The notes under the pieces are model-generated. The model worked only from the letters and a program-made list of their open reading frames with translations, searched no databases and was not told the origin of the DNA. Shown piece by piece: positions 56,131-64,000 of a stretch of 64,000 nt of DNA. A program made the translations under genes and the position numbers. The DNA comes from Intestinibacter bartlettii (GTDB lineage Bacteria > Bacillota > Clostridia > Peptostreptococcales > Peptostreptococcaceae). The stretch lies in the NCBI GenBank assembly GCA_025148965.1, contig CP102273.1:2232001-2296000 (forward strand), written 5' to 3'. Numbering within the stretch: the first letter of the stretch is position 1; every line of letters starts with the position of its first letter.

Positions 56131-56163
56131 GTAGCTAATAATGCATAATACATTAATAGCTAC
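56131..56163 (-). terminator. Probable terminator after metY
   Basis: GTAGCTA-TAATG / CATTA-TAGCTAC stem with one mismatch and a 7-base loop, about 50 bases after the stop. The U tail is interrupted by A residues. Confidence 0.55.
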
Positions 56164-56214
56164 TCAATTATCAATTATTTATTATATACCTATTGGTATT
56201 TTTTTACAATAATT

Positions 56215-57501
56215 TTATATAGTTGCTTTCAATGCTTGGTCTATATCCCAAAGTAAATCGTTTATATCTTCTATACCAACAGACATTCTTATCATATCTG
56301 GTCTAACTCCTGCTGACGCTTGTTCTTCTTCATTAAGTTGAGCATGTGTAGTACTTGCTGGATGTATAACTAATGATTTTGCATCAGCTACATTTGCAAG
56401 ATGAGAGAATATTTGAAGGCTTTCTATAAATTTCTTTCCAGCTTCAAGTCCTCCCTTTATACCAAATGTAAATATTGAACCTGCTCCTTTTGGTAAGTAT
56501 TTTTGCCCCAATTTATAATATTTATTTTCTTTAAGTCCTGGATAGTTAACCCATGCAACTTGTGGATGGTTATTTAAAAATTCAGTTATAGCTTTTGTAT
56601 TGCTTATATGTCTTTCTATTCTAAGTGACATAGTTTCAAGTCCTTGTAATAACATAAATGCATTAAATGGACTTAAACAAGCTCCAGAATCTCTTAACCA
56701 TTGAACTTTTAATTTAGTTGCATAAGCTGCAGCACCTACATCTTTCGCATAATTAAGTCCATTATAAGACATATCTGGTTCTGTCAAACAAGGGAATTTT
56801 CCACTTTCTAACCAGTCGAAGTTACCACTATCTACTACAACTCCACCTAAAGTAGTACCATGGCCTCCAATAAATTTAGTAGCTGAATGAACTACTATAT
56901 CTACACCATGTTCAAATACTTTTATTAAGTAAGGAGTTCCAAAAGTATTATCTAGCATAAATGGTATTTTATTTTCATGAGCTATATCAGCTATAGCTTC
57001 TATATCTATTAAGTTTATTCCTGGATTTCCTATAGTTTCAGCATAAACAAGTCTAGTATTTTCATTTATTGCTGCTCTAAAGCTTTCTGGATCATCAGGA
57101 TCAACAAAATGAACTTTTATACCGAATTTAGGAAGCATATTTGAAAGTAAGTTATAAGTTCCTCCATATAAAGTTGGTGCTGCTACTATTTCATCCCCTG
57201 CTTTCATTATATTAAGTATAGCTGCATTTATAGCACCCATTCCTGAAGAAAATGCTACTGCACCTACTCCACCTTCTAATAATGCCATTCTATCTTCAAA
57301 AACTTGAACTGTTGGATTTGATATTCTTGAATATATATGCCCTTCTTCTTTTAATGCAAATAAATCTGCTCCATATTGAACACTATCAAAACAGTATGAT
57401 GTTGTTTGATATATTGGAACAGCTCTAGAACCTGTTGCTGAATCTGGTTCTTGCCCCCCATGAATTTGTAATGTACTGAATCCTAATTTTCTATCTGTCA
57501 T
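56215..57501 (-). CDS. metY: O-acetylhomoserine aminocarboxypropyltransferase (sulfhydrylase)
   Basis: PLP enzyme that makes homocysteine directly from O-acetylhomoserine and sulfide. 428 residues, Cys/Met metabolism class: [45 protein letters not shown] lysine in [19 protein letters not shown], and [23 protein letters not shown] precedes the ATG. The SAM-I riboswitch upstream confirms a methionine-pathway role and predicts shut-off at high SAM. Confidence 0.95.
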   Translation of the reverse strand: MTDRKLGFSTLQIHGGQEPDSATGSRAVPIYQTTSYCFDSVQYGADLFALKEEGHIYSRISNPTVQVFEDRMALLEGGVGAVAFSSGMGAINAAILNIMKAGDEIVAAPTLYGGTYNLLSNMLPKFGIKVHFVDPDDPESFRAAINENTRLVYAETIGNPGINLIDIEAIADIAHENKIPFMLDNTFGTPYLIKVFEHGVDIVVHSATKFIGGHGTTLGGVVVDSGNFDWLESGKFPCLTEPDMSYNGLNYAKDVGAAAYATKLKVQWLRDSGACLSPFNAFMLLQGLETMSLRIERHISNTKAITEFLNNHPQVAWVNYPGLKENKYYKLGQKYLPKGAGSIFTFGIKGGLEAGKKFIESLQIFSHLANVADAKSLVIHPASTTHAQLNEEEQASAGVRPDMIRMSVGIEDINDLLWDIDQALKATI

Positions 57502-57604
57502 ATTATCCCTCCAAATTATTATTGTTAATACAAGCGTATCTAAACTAAATATTTTTTAAATCTTAAGCATATTTATATGTATTTGCCCCAAATACATAAC
57601 TTAA

Positions 57605-57770
57605 AATTTAAAAAGGCTCTTTTACCTAAGATAAAAGAGCCTTTATTATCATTCTCTCTTATCTTTCTTATGAAAACATAAGTAGGATTTAGCACCTATC
57701 TAATTATAGGTTGCTGGACTTCACTGGGCCTATTCCCTCCATCTCTCTTGATAAGAATTTATTTAGTTAA
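57605..57770 (-). ncRNA. SAM-I (S-box) riboswitch of metY
   Basis: Minus-strand core matches the S-box: TTATCAAGAGAGATGGAGGG, then GGCCC, TGAAGTCCAGCAACC, and a GGTGCTAAATCC segment before the P4 and 3' P1 strands. P1 pairs TCTTATC with GATAAGA (57654-57757 aptamer). The expression platform is a strong terminator, AAAGGCTCTTTTA / TAAAAGAGCCTTT (57644-57612), so SAM binding should stop transcription. Confidence 0.95.
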
Positions 57771-57784
57771 TATTGATAGTTATA

Positions 57785-57813
57785 ATTATATACCTAAAAT
57801 TTGGTTAAAACAA
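57785..57813 (-). promoter_or_regulatory. metY/SAM-I promoter
   Basis: Minus-strand TTGTTT (57813-57808), 17-base spacer, TATAAT (57790-57785), just upstream of the aptamer. Confidence 0.7.
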
Positions 57814-57843
57814 CAAAATTTTACATATATTTCATATTTATAA

Positions 57844-58779
57844 TTATTTCTTTTCTGCAACTCTAAGTTTTGCACTTCTTGAACGAGGATTTGCCTCAAC
57901 TTCTTCTTTACTTGGAAGTATTGGTTTTCTAGTTATAACTTTAACTTCAGAAACTTTATCACACCTACAAATTGGAAGTTCTGGTGGACAAACACAGCTA
58001 AGTGATAATTCTTTGAATTCATTTTTAACTATTCTATCTTCTAAAGAGTGGAATGTTATTATACATATTCTTCCGCCCTTATTCATCATAGAAACTGCGT
58101 CATCTATCATTTTATTTATAACCCCAAGTTCGTTGTTTACCTCTATACGTATAGCTTGGAATGTTCTTTTTGCTGGATGTGGTCCATCTATTCTAGCTTT
58201 TTTAGGTATAGCTTTTTTAATTATATCTACTAGCTCACCTGTTTTTTCTATTGGTTTTTCTTCACGAGTTTCAACTATAAATTTAGCTATTCTTTTAGCC
58301 CAATTGTCTTCTCCATAGTCTTTTATTATTTTTGCAAGTTGTTCTTCTGTATAAGTATTTACTACATCATAAGCTGAAAATGGCTTTCTAATATCCATTC
58401 TCATATCTAATGGTGCATCATGCATATATGAGAAACCTCTATCAGCTTCGTCTAATTGGTGAGAAGAAACACCTAAGTCAGCTAATACACCATCTATTTT
58501 ATACACACCTATTTTTTCTAATTCTTCTTTTATATTTGAGAAATTGCTATGAACAAATCTAACCCTGTCTGAGTATTCAGCAAGTCTCTCTTTTGCTGTA
58601 GCTATTGCATTTTTATCTTGATCAAAACCGATAAAAAGTCCGTCTTTTGAAAGTCTTTTTACGATTTCTTTTGAGTGTCCTGCACCACCCATAGTACAGT
58701 CTACATACACTCCATCTTCTTTTATATTTAAATTGTCTATACATTCATCTAAAAGTACAGATACGTGGTTAAATTCCAT
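57844..58779 (-). CDS. rsmH: 16S rRNA (cytosine-1402-N4)-methyltransferase
   Basis: Methylates C1402 in the ribosomal P site. SAM motif [13 protein letters not shown] (about 27-39), [14 protein letters not shown] (about 98-111), [18 protein letters not shown] and the C-terminal [14 protein letters not shown] are all present in 311 residues. It normally follows mraZ and precedes ftsL; here it follows lgt, and ftsL-like is 11 kb further along. Confidence 0.96.
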   Translation of the reverse strand: MEFNHVSVLLDECIDNLNIKEDGVYVDCTMGGAGHSKEIVKRLSKDGLFIGFDQDKNAIATAKERLAEYSDRVRFVHSNFSNIKEELEKIGVYKIDGVLADLGVSSHQLDEADRGFSYMHDAPLDMRMDIRKPFSAYDVVNTYTEEQLAKIIKDYGEDNWAKRIAKFIVETREEKPIEKTGELVDIIKKAIPKKARIDGPHPAKRTFQAIRIEVNNELGVINKMIDDAVSMMNKGGRICIITFHSLEDRIVKNEFKELSLSCVCPPELPICRCDKVSEVKVITRKPILPSKEEVEANPRSRSAKLRVAEKK

Positions 58780-58836
58780 TTAAAATTTACTTCCTTTCTG
58801 TAAAGTATATTTTGTCAATTTTAATAGATTTATATA

Positions 58837-59568
58837 TTATCTCTTATTTTTCTTAGATAATACGTAATTTAATATAACACCTATAAGAATAAATCCTAAA
58901 CTTATAACTTGTGCCATTCTAAGAGGCCCTAGCATAAGTGAGTCCGTTCTAAGTCCTTCTATAAAAAATCTTCCTATAGAATATAAAGTTATATAGTAAA
59001 CTAAAATTTGACCTTCATATTTTTGTTTTTTTCTAAATAGCATCAAAAATATAAATACACCTAAATCCCAAATAGATTCATATAAGAATGTTGGGTGTAC
59101 TTTTACGCCATCGACCATTATCCCCCATGGTAAATCAGTTGGCCCTCCATGAGCTTCTTTATTTAAGTAATTTCCCCATCTTCCAATTGCTTGAGCTAGA
59201 GGTATACCTAATACTACACAGTCTGCCATTTTAAAGAAGTTTAATTTTTTTACTTTAGTGTATATATAACCTGCTAATACACCACCAAGTAATCCTCCGT
59301 GAATTGCCATACCACCACCTCTGAAATTTAATATCTCAGAGATATTTCCTGAATAATAAGACCAATTAAAAATTACATAGTAAAGTCTTGCCCCTATTAA
59401 TCCACAAGGTATCGCTATTATAGCTAAATTTAGTATATCATCTTCTTTTATACCTAATCTTTTAGCCTCTCTTAAAGCAATAAAAACGCCTAAAACCATT
59501 CCAGTTGCCATTAATATACCATACCACATTATATCTATACCAAATAACGTAAATGCAACTCTATCCAT
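58837..59568 (-). CDS. lgt: Prolipoprotein diacylglyceryl transferase
   Basis: Integral membrane enzyme that adds diacylglycerol to the lipobox cysteine of lipoproteins such as the one at 54161. 243 residues, about seven membrane helices, with GGGMAIHGGLLGGV, the signature GRWGNYLNKEAHGGPTDLPW (about residues 130-149) and HPTFLYESIWDL. AGAGGTG precedes the ATG. It starts 11 bases after the CpsB-type gene. Confidence 0.95.
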   Translation of the reverse strand: MDRVAFTLFGIDIMWYGILMATGMVLGVFIALREAKRLGIKEDDILNLAIIAIPCGLIGARLYYVIFNWSYYSGNISEILNFRGGGMAIHGGLLGGVLAGYIYTKVKKLNFFKMADCVVLGIPLAQAIGRWGNYLNKEAHGGPTDLPWGIMVDGVKVHPTFLYESIWDLGVFIFLMLFRKKQKYEGQILVYYITLYSIGRFFIEGLRTDSLMLGPLRMAQVISLGFILIGVILNYVLSKKNKR

Positions 59569-59579
59569 ATAAACACCTC

Positions 59580-60362
59580 TTATCTTCTAAATATTCTCTT
59601 TAAAAAACTTACCTTTTCCATAGATTTTTCAAATGGTTCTTCTATAATAATTTCTTTATTATCTAAGATACATTGAGCATTATTTATAAATAGATTATCT
59701 GCTATCTCTTTTGAGTATTTCTTTTCAATATATTGATATGCATCTTTCATCATAGGTCTTCTTCTTTGGGAACTATGAGCATCAGTTGCCACTAAGTGGA
59801 CCATATTTCTTCCTATTAAAAGATTACAGAATCTTTGTATTTCTTTGCCTTGTTTTCCAATAAGACTTGAACTATTTATTTGAATAATTGCACCTGTTTT
59901 TATGCAATCATAAATAATTTCTGGGTCATCATGAATTTTTATATATCTTTCTACATGAGCCAAAACAGGAATAAATCCTTTTTGTTTTAATTCATATACA
60001 ATATTGCATAAATTAAGTGGAAAATTAGTTGGTGGAAATTCAATTAATATGTATTTGCTTTTATTTAAACAATAAAAATCTAATTCTGAAATCTTTTCTA
60101 TTAAATCATATGTAAAATAAATCTCATTTCCTAAATATATCTCAATATCTATATTATTTTCCTTTAATTGTTTTTTAAACTCTTCACAAACTTTATTTAA
60201 TTCTTCTCCCTTTAAATATTTAAATTCGGGATGATAATGCGGAGTTGCAATAATCTTATCTATTCCTTGTTCTTTTGCTATCATAGCCATATTTATGGAT
60301 TCTTGCATACATTCAGACCCGTCATCTACATCCGGCAATATATGACAATGAACATCTATCAT
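59580..60362 (-). CDS. CpsB/YwqE-type PHP-domain protein-tyrosine phosphatase
   Basis: Metal-dependent phosphatase of the PHP fold that reverses bacterial tyrosine kinase action on capsule synthesis. 260 residues: DVHCHILPDVDDGS metal site, IATPHYHPEF, GNEIYFTYDL, LAHVERY and ATDAHSSQRRRP. The cognate kinase and any polysaccharide genes are not in the window, so its target is open. GGGGGA precedes the ATG. Confidence 0.9.
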   Translation of the reverse strand: MIDVHCHILPDVDDGSECMQESINMAMIAKEQGIDKIIATPHYHPEFKYLKGEELNKVCEEFKKQLKENNIDIEIYLGNEIYFTYDLIEKISELDFYCLNKSKYILIEFPPTNFPLNLCNIVYELKQKGFIPVLAHVERYIKIHDDPEIIYDCIKTGAIIQINSSSLIGKQGKEIQRFCNLLIGRNMVHLVATDAHSSQRRRPMMKDAYQYIEKKYSKEIADNLFINNAQCILDNKEIIIEEPFEKSMEKVSFLKRIFRR

Positions 60363-60444
60363 AAAAAATCCCCCTTTTTCTTAAGTAAGTTATTCGAATA
60401 CAAATGTTATTATATCAGTTTATAAGTTAAAAATAAATATTTCA

Positions 60445-60495
60445 TTTAAAAACAAAAGTTGTAAGAACATCCATCTCACAACTTTTGTTTTTAAT
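60445..60495 (-). terminator. Intrinsic terminator after ymfH-type gene
   Basis: AAAAACAAAAGTTGT / ACAACTTTTGTTTTT stem with a 15-base loop, about 40 bases after the stop. Confidence 0.9.
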
Positions 60496-60533
60496 ATATT
60501 TTTCTTATATTTTAAGTAAGCAACATTTTATAT

Positions 60534-61835
60534 CTATTTATTAGATTCATCTAATGGTTCTACAATAGATATTACACAATTGTCTTCTCTGAAGTGATCT
60601 TCTAATCTTTGTTGAACTTCTTCAAATGTAACTTCTTTTATTACTTCTACATAATCTAATAAGTTTATATCTTTAAATTTGTAGAATATAAAGTTGTTAG
60701 CTATAAAAGTTAAAGAATCGAAGTATTTTATAAAGTTACCTATTGATGATTTTTTAACTCTTTCAAAAGTTTCTCTGTCTAACCCTTCTTTTTTATATTT
60801 ATCTATATATTCAAATATTATCTTTTTAACTTCTTTAGGTTGTTTTGATTCTCCACCGATAGTTGTAAATGAATAATCTATTTGTGATGTAAATCCAGCA
60901 CCAAAGCTTCTATTTATTAGACCCTTCATATATAAGTCTTCATATAATTCACTACCACGTCTAAATAACATATCGTTTAATATATCTGTTATAACTTCAT
61001 ATCTAAGAAGTTCTTTGCCTTTTATATTAACTTTATCGTCTTTAAATCCTATATTAAATATAGGCATTGAAATTGGAGCTTGTGTTATTATTTCTTTTTT
61101 ATTTACAGTAGTTGGCTCTTCTGGATATATTCTAGTTATTTCATGATCCATCTTAGCCATGTCGTATTTATTTGCTTTTTTTACATTCTCAAAGAATTCC
61201 TCAGCCTCTAAATCGCCTATTACGAACAATGCCATATTTCCTGGATTATAGAATGTATTGTAGCATTTATAAAGTTCTTCTTTAGTTATTTTATAAACAC
61301 TGTCTACAGTCCCAGCAATATCCACTCTAACTGGGTGATTTACATACATTGCTTTTATTGCGTTAAATGATACATTCCAACCTGGATCATCATCATACAT
61401 TTTTATTTCTTGTGCTATTATTCCTTTTTCTTTTTCAACATTTTCATCTGTAAAATGTGGTGTCTGTACATAGTCGAATAAATGATCTAGACAATCATAG
61501 AAATTCTCTGTTGTTGTGAATAAGTACGCTGTTGTTGTAAAGTTTGTAAATGCATTTGCATTTGCTCCCCATTTAGAGAATTTTTCAAAAGCATCGCTTT
61601 CATCTGGTTGTTCAAACATTTTATGTTCTAAGAAATGGGCAATACCTTCGTTAACTCTTATAGGTTCAGTTTCTCCAATAGGTATAAATTCTAAATCATT
61701 TGAACCGTAATTCGTAGCTAAAACAGCATATTTTTTCGTAAATCCACGTTTAGGCATAAAATATACGTCTAATCCATTTTCTAATTTTTCATAATATAAT
61801 TCTTCTTTTAATAATTCGTTGACTATCTTTTCCAT
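60534..61835 (-). CDS. M16 zinc peptidase, YmfH-type (active partner)
   Basis: 433 residues with the inverted zinc motif HFLEH (HxxEH, in EGIAHFLEHKMFEQP, about residues 65-79) and the downstream third-ligand Glu region (EKGIIAQEIKMYDDDPG). YmfH/YmfF are annotated as EF-P 5-aminopentanol modification-associated proteins in B. subtilis. GGGAGGG precedes the ATG. It starts 10 bases after its partner's stop. Confidence 0.92.
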   Translation of the reverse strand: MEKIVNELLKEELYYEKLENGLDVYFMPKRGFTKKYAVLATNYGSNDLEFIPIGETEPIRVNEGIAHFLEHKMFEQPDESDAFEKFSKWGANANAFTNFTTTAYLFTTTENFYDCLDHLFDYVQTPHFTDENVEKEKGIIAQEIKMYDDDPGWNVSFNAIKAMYVNHPVRVDIAGTVDSVYKITKEELYKCYNTFYNPGNMALFVIGDLEAEEFFENVKKANKYDMAKMDHEITRIYPEEPTTVNKKEIITQAPISMPIFNIGFKDDKVNIKGKELLRYEVITDILNDMLFRRGSELYEDLYMKGLINRSFGAGFTSQIDYSFTTIGGESKQPKEVKKIIFEYIDKYKKEGLDRETFERVKKSSIGNFIKYFDSLTFIANNFIFYKFKDINLLDYVEVIKEVTFEEVQQRLEDHFREDNCVISIVEPLDESNK

Positions 61836-61845
61836 TATGCCCTCC

Positions 61846-63108
61846 CTACTTACTTAAGAAGTATATAGTATCTAGCTCGATATTTTTTACAGCTTCTACT
61901 ATATCTTCCTTTGTAGATTTATTTATCATATTTTTTATTTGGTCTAAATCACTTTTATTTTTTGATATCGATTGTGAGAAATAAAAATCTGATATTCTTC
62001 CTATTTCGTCATTTAGAGAATTTAAAGAATTTATAAATGCTATCTTAGCATTTGAAATTTCGCTTTCTGTTATATCTCCGTCTTTTAATTTTTGAACTTG
62101 TTCTTTTACTAAATTAACAGTTTTTTCATAGTTTTGAGCTTCTATTCCTGAACAAACCATCATTGTAGATTTACTTTTTTGTATTGTAGAGTAAATAGTG
62201 TAGCAAAGACTTTCTTTTTCTCTTACATTTATAAATAATTTACTGTCAGCTCCTCCACCTAGTATTCTAGATCCTAAAAGAAGACTGTAGTATTTTTCTT
62301 CGTCTAAATAATCTACATTACATCTATATCCCATAACAAGTTTACCTTGTGCTATATCCATAGTTTCTTTTACTTCTTTTACTTTATCTACTTCTTTATA
62401 GTATTCTTCTTTTGGTATATCTATTATGTTTCCTCTATCAAATTGGAATTTTTCTTTTATTAATTCAACAACTTCAGTTTCTTCAAATTCACCTTCTATC
62501 ATTATTTCTATTGGTGAAGTTTTTAAAACTTCTTTATAATGTTCATATAAACCTACTCTGTCTATAGTATCTAAATCTTCTATATATCCTTTTCCATTTA
62601 TAGAGTATGGTTCACCTTCAAACATAATTTCATTAGTTCTTTTCATAGCATAATTGCCTTTATCGTTAATTATGCTCATTATAGAATCTTTAAGTATTTC
62701 TTTTTCGATATTTAGATATTCTTCATTAAATCCTCCGTCTATTACTAAAGGATTGTTTATTATTTCATTTAAAAACTCTATACATTGACCTAGTATTTTT
62801 TCATCTAAATATTTTTCATTTACAGATAATATACTAAATCCTAAAACTTGGCTTTCTCCTCGTTTTGATGCTCCTGCATGTAGATATGAGCCGTATAGTT
62901 CTTCTTCTCTATCTGTTAATTGACCAAGTGTTTTATATTTATTACAACCACTTTTTAAAATGCCTGGAAGTAGAGCATTTTTTGTAACTTCATTTCTATC
63001 TAATTTTCTTTGTATATATACACTTATTAAATTTGTCTTAAATTTACTTTCTGGAATTAATGTAAGCTTTACATTTTTTCCAATTTCTAATGTCTTTAAA
63101 TTTTTCAT
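61846..63108 (-). CDS. M16 peptidase-like protein, YmfF-type (no zinc motif)
   Basis: 420 residues with the M16 two-lobe fold. Where the active partner has HxxEH, this one reads LLPGILKSGCNKYKTLGQLT, so no zinc site is formed; it should act as the structural or substrate-binding half of a heterodimer. C-terminal LLGSRILGGGADSKLFINVR is the typical M16 C-domain motif. AAAAGGAG precedes the ATG. Divergent from ychF. Confidence 0.9.
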   Translation of the reverse strand: MKNLKTLEIGKNVKLTLIPESKFKTNLISVYIQRKLDRNEVTKNALLPGILKSGCNKYKTLGQLTDREEELYGSYLHAGASKRGESQVLGFSILSVNEKYLDEKILGQCIEFLNEIINNPLVIDGGFNEEYLNIEKEILKDSIMSIINDKGNYAMKRTNEIMFEGEPYSINGKGYIEDLDTIDRVGLYEHYKEVLKTSPIEIMIEGEFEETEVVELIKEKFQFDRGNIIDIPKEEYYKEVDKVKEVKETMDIAQGKLVMGYRCNVDYLDEEKYYSLLLGSRILGGGADSKLFINVREKESLCYTIYSTIQKSKSTMMVCSGIEAQNYEKTVNLVKEQVQKLKDGDITESEISNAKIAFINSLNSLNDEIGRISDFYFSQSISKNKSDLDQIKNMINKSTKEDIVEAVKNIELDTIYFLSK

Positions 63109-63240
63109 TTACTAGCTCCTTTTCCCTAATTTTAACTATCTTATATAATAATACCTTATCTTCATGATATTTGCTATTTTATTTAATTATTCTTTTATAT
63201 TATAACTTTATTTTTACTATTATATACAAAAGTCAAATTG

Positions 63241-63270
63241 TTTACATATATCGTGTTTATGATGTATAAT
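63241..63270 (+). promoter_or_regulatory. ychF promoter
   Basis: TTTACA (63241-63246), 18-base spacer, TATAAT (63265-63270), 67 bases before the start. Confidence 0.6.
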
Positions 63271-63337
63271 ACAATATGTATGTTTGAAATTATTGAGAAA
63301 AATAATTAAATTTTATATAAAAGAGAGGAAGATCATA

Positions 63338-64000
63338 ATGAAATTAGGAATCGTAGGTTTACCAAATGTAGGTAAAAGTACATTATTTAATGCTATAACT
63401 CAAGCTGGAGCAGAATCAGCAAACTACCCATTCTGTACAATAGAGCCAAATGTTGGTGTTGTTGCAGTTCCAGATGAAAGATTAAATGTATTAAAAGAAT
63501 TAAACAATGCTAAAAAAATAGTTCCAACTGCTATAGAATTCTGTGATATCGCAGGACTTGTTAGAGGAGCTTCAAAAGGTGAAGGTTTAGGAAATAAATT
63601 CTTATCTCACATAAGAGAAGTTGACGCTATAGTTCACGTTGTTAGATGTTTCGAAGATTCAAACGTTGTTCACGTTGACGGTTCAGTTGATCCAATAAGA
63701 GATATCGATACTATAAACTTAGAGTTAATATTATCTGATATAGAAATATTAGACAGAAGAATAGTTAAAACTACTAAAGCTTTAAAATCTGATAAATCAC
63801 TTGCTGGTGAATTAGAAATGTTGAATGCTATAGCTGCTACTTTAGCAGAAAGTAAATCAGTAAGAACTATGGACTTTACTGAAGAAGAACAAGAATTTGT
63901 AAACAGCTTAAACTTATTAACTTCAAAACCTGTTATATATGCAGCTAACGTTTCAGAAGATGATTTAGCTGATGAAGGTGCTAACAATGAATACGTTGCT
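63338..64000 (+). CDS. ychF: Redox-regulated ATPase YchF (partial, runs off the window)
   Basis: Obg-family nucleotidase that prefers ATP and associates with ribosomes. The visible 221 codons start MKLGIVGLPNVGKST (G1), with NYPFCTIEPNVGVV (G2), DIAGLVRGASKGEGLGNKFL (G3) and HVVRCF. The frame is open to the right edge, and the full protein should be about 365 residues. AGAGAGGAAG lies 6 bases before the ATG. Codon use is the most G/C-favouring in the window, in line with high expression. Confidence 0.96.
   Translation, partial: MKLGIVGLPNVGKSTLFNAITQAGAESANYPFCTIEPNVGVVAVPDERLNVLKELNNAKKIVPTAIEFCDIAGLVRGASKGEGLGNKFLSHIREVDAIVHVVRCFEDSNVVHVDGSVDPIRDIDTINLELILSDIEILDRRIVKTTKALKSDKSLAGELEMLNAIAATLAESKSVRTMDFTEEEQEFVNSLNLLTSKPVIYAANVSEDDLADEGANNEYVA

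Overview
The window is about 64 kb of very AT-rich, low-GC Gram-positive chromosome. It carries sporulation genes (spoIIGA, sigE, sigG, spoIVA, spoVD, spoVE), T-box and SAM-I leaders, and single-membrane envelope genes. Gene content and order (divIVA-ylmH-ylmG-sepF-yggS next to ileS; spoIIGA-sigE-sigG-ymxH-nrdR next to ftsZ; YIEGIA-family genes next to der-plsY-gpsA-spoIVA) fit a spore-forming member of the Peptostreptococcaceae related to Clostridioides, Romboutsia or Paraclostridium. That placement is inferred from memory of gene order; no search was run. I see no rRNA, tRNA, CRISPR array, prophage or insertion sequence. Almost every gene is on the minus strand. The plus-strand exceptions are a PBP5-type carboxypeptidase (802), a TetR regulator (9231), an M20 amidohydrolase plus a small lipoprotein (52.9-54.6 kb), and ychF, which runs off the right edge.

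Layout. 0-8 kb: ComEA, D,D-carboxypeptidase, ArgH, HAD phosphatase, RidA, a VanY-like M15B peptidase, an SH3b/3D cell-wall protein and the MTA/SAH nucleosidase. 8-10 kb: a DegV fatty-acid-binding protein divergent from a TetR regulator, with a palindromic operator in the degV promoter. 10-13.7 kb: ileS behind an Ile T-box. 13.8-17.9 kb: a division cluster (HlyD-like protein, YggS, SepF, YlmG, YlmH, DivIVA). 18-21.3 kb: DUF711 and ACT proteins, serS. 21.8-30 kb: spoIVA, gpsA, plsY, der, a DUF512 radical-SAM protein, and a 65-residue protein with two tandem YIEGIA membrane proteins. 30-33.6 kb: PhoR/PhoB-like two-component system, pgeF, nrdR, ymxH. 33.9-37.8 kb: sigG, sigE, spoIIGA, ftsZ. 38-46.4 kb: peptidoglycan/division (dcw) genes divIB, murG, spoVE, murD, mraY, spoVD, ftsL-like.

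46.7-57.5 kb is an accessory block sitting where rsmH would be expected. It holds a MarR-controlled heterodimeric ABC exporter, a TrpB2 enzyme behind a Trp T-box, an M20 amidohydrolase, a lipoprotein, a MATE transporter, and an O-acetylhomoserine sulfhydrylase behind a SAM-I riboswitch. 57.8-63.1 kb: rsmH, lgt, a CpsB-type phosphatase and two M16 peptidase-like proteins.

How it works together. The core genes build and divide the cell: lipid-linked peptidoglycan precursors (mraY, murD, murG), SEDS/PBP polymerisation (spoVE, spoVD), the septal ring (ftsZ, sepF, divIVA, divIB), phospholipid precursors (gpsA, plsY) and lipoprotein maturation (lgt). The mother-cell and forespore programme is embedded in them. 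Cis-regulatory signals are plentiful: two T-boxes, one SAM-I riboswitch, a TetR and a MarR operator candidate, WalR-like direct repeats before the 3D protein, a wide-spacer promoter before spoIIGA resembling the Spo0A-dependent spoIIG promoter, and about twenty intrinsic terminators. The dcw cluster is broken up: no mraZ, murE, murF or ftsA is seen, and rsmH is 11 kb away.
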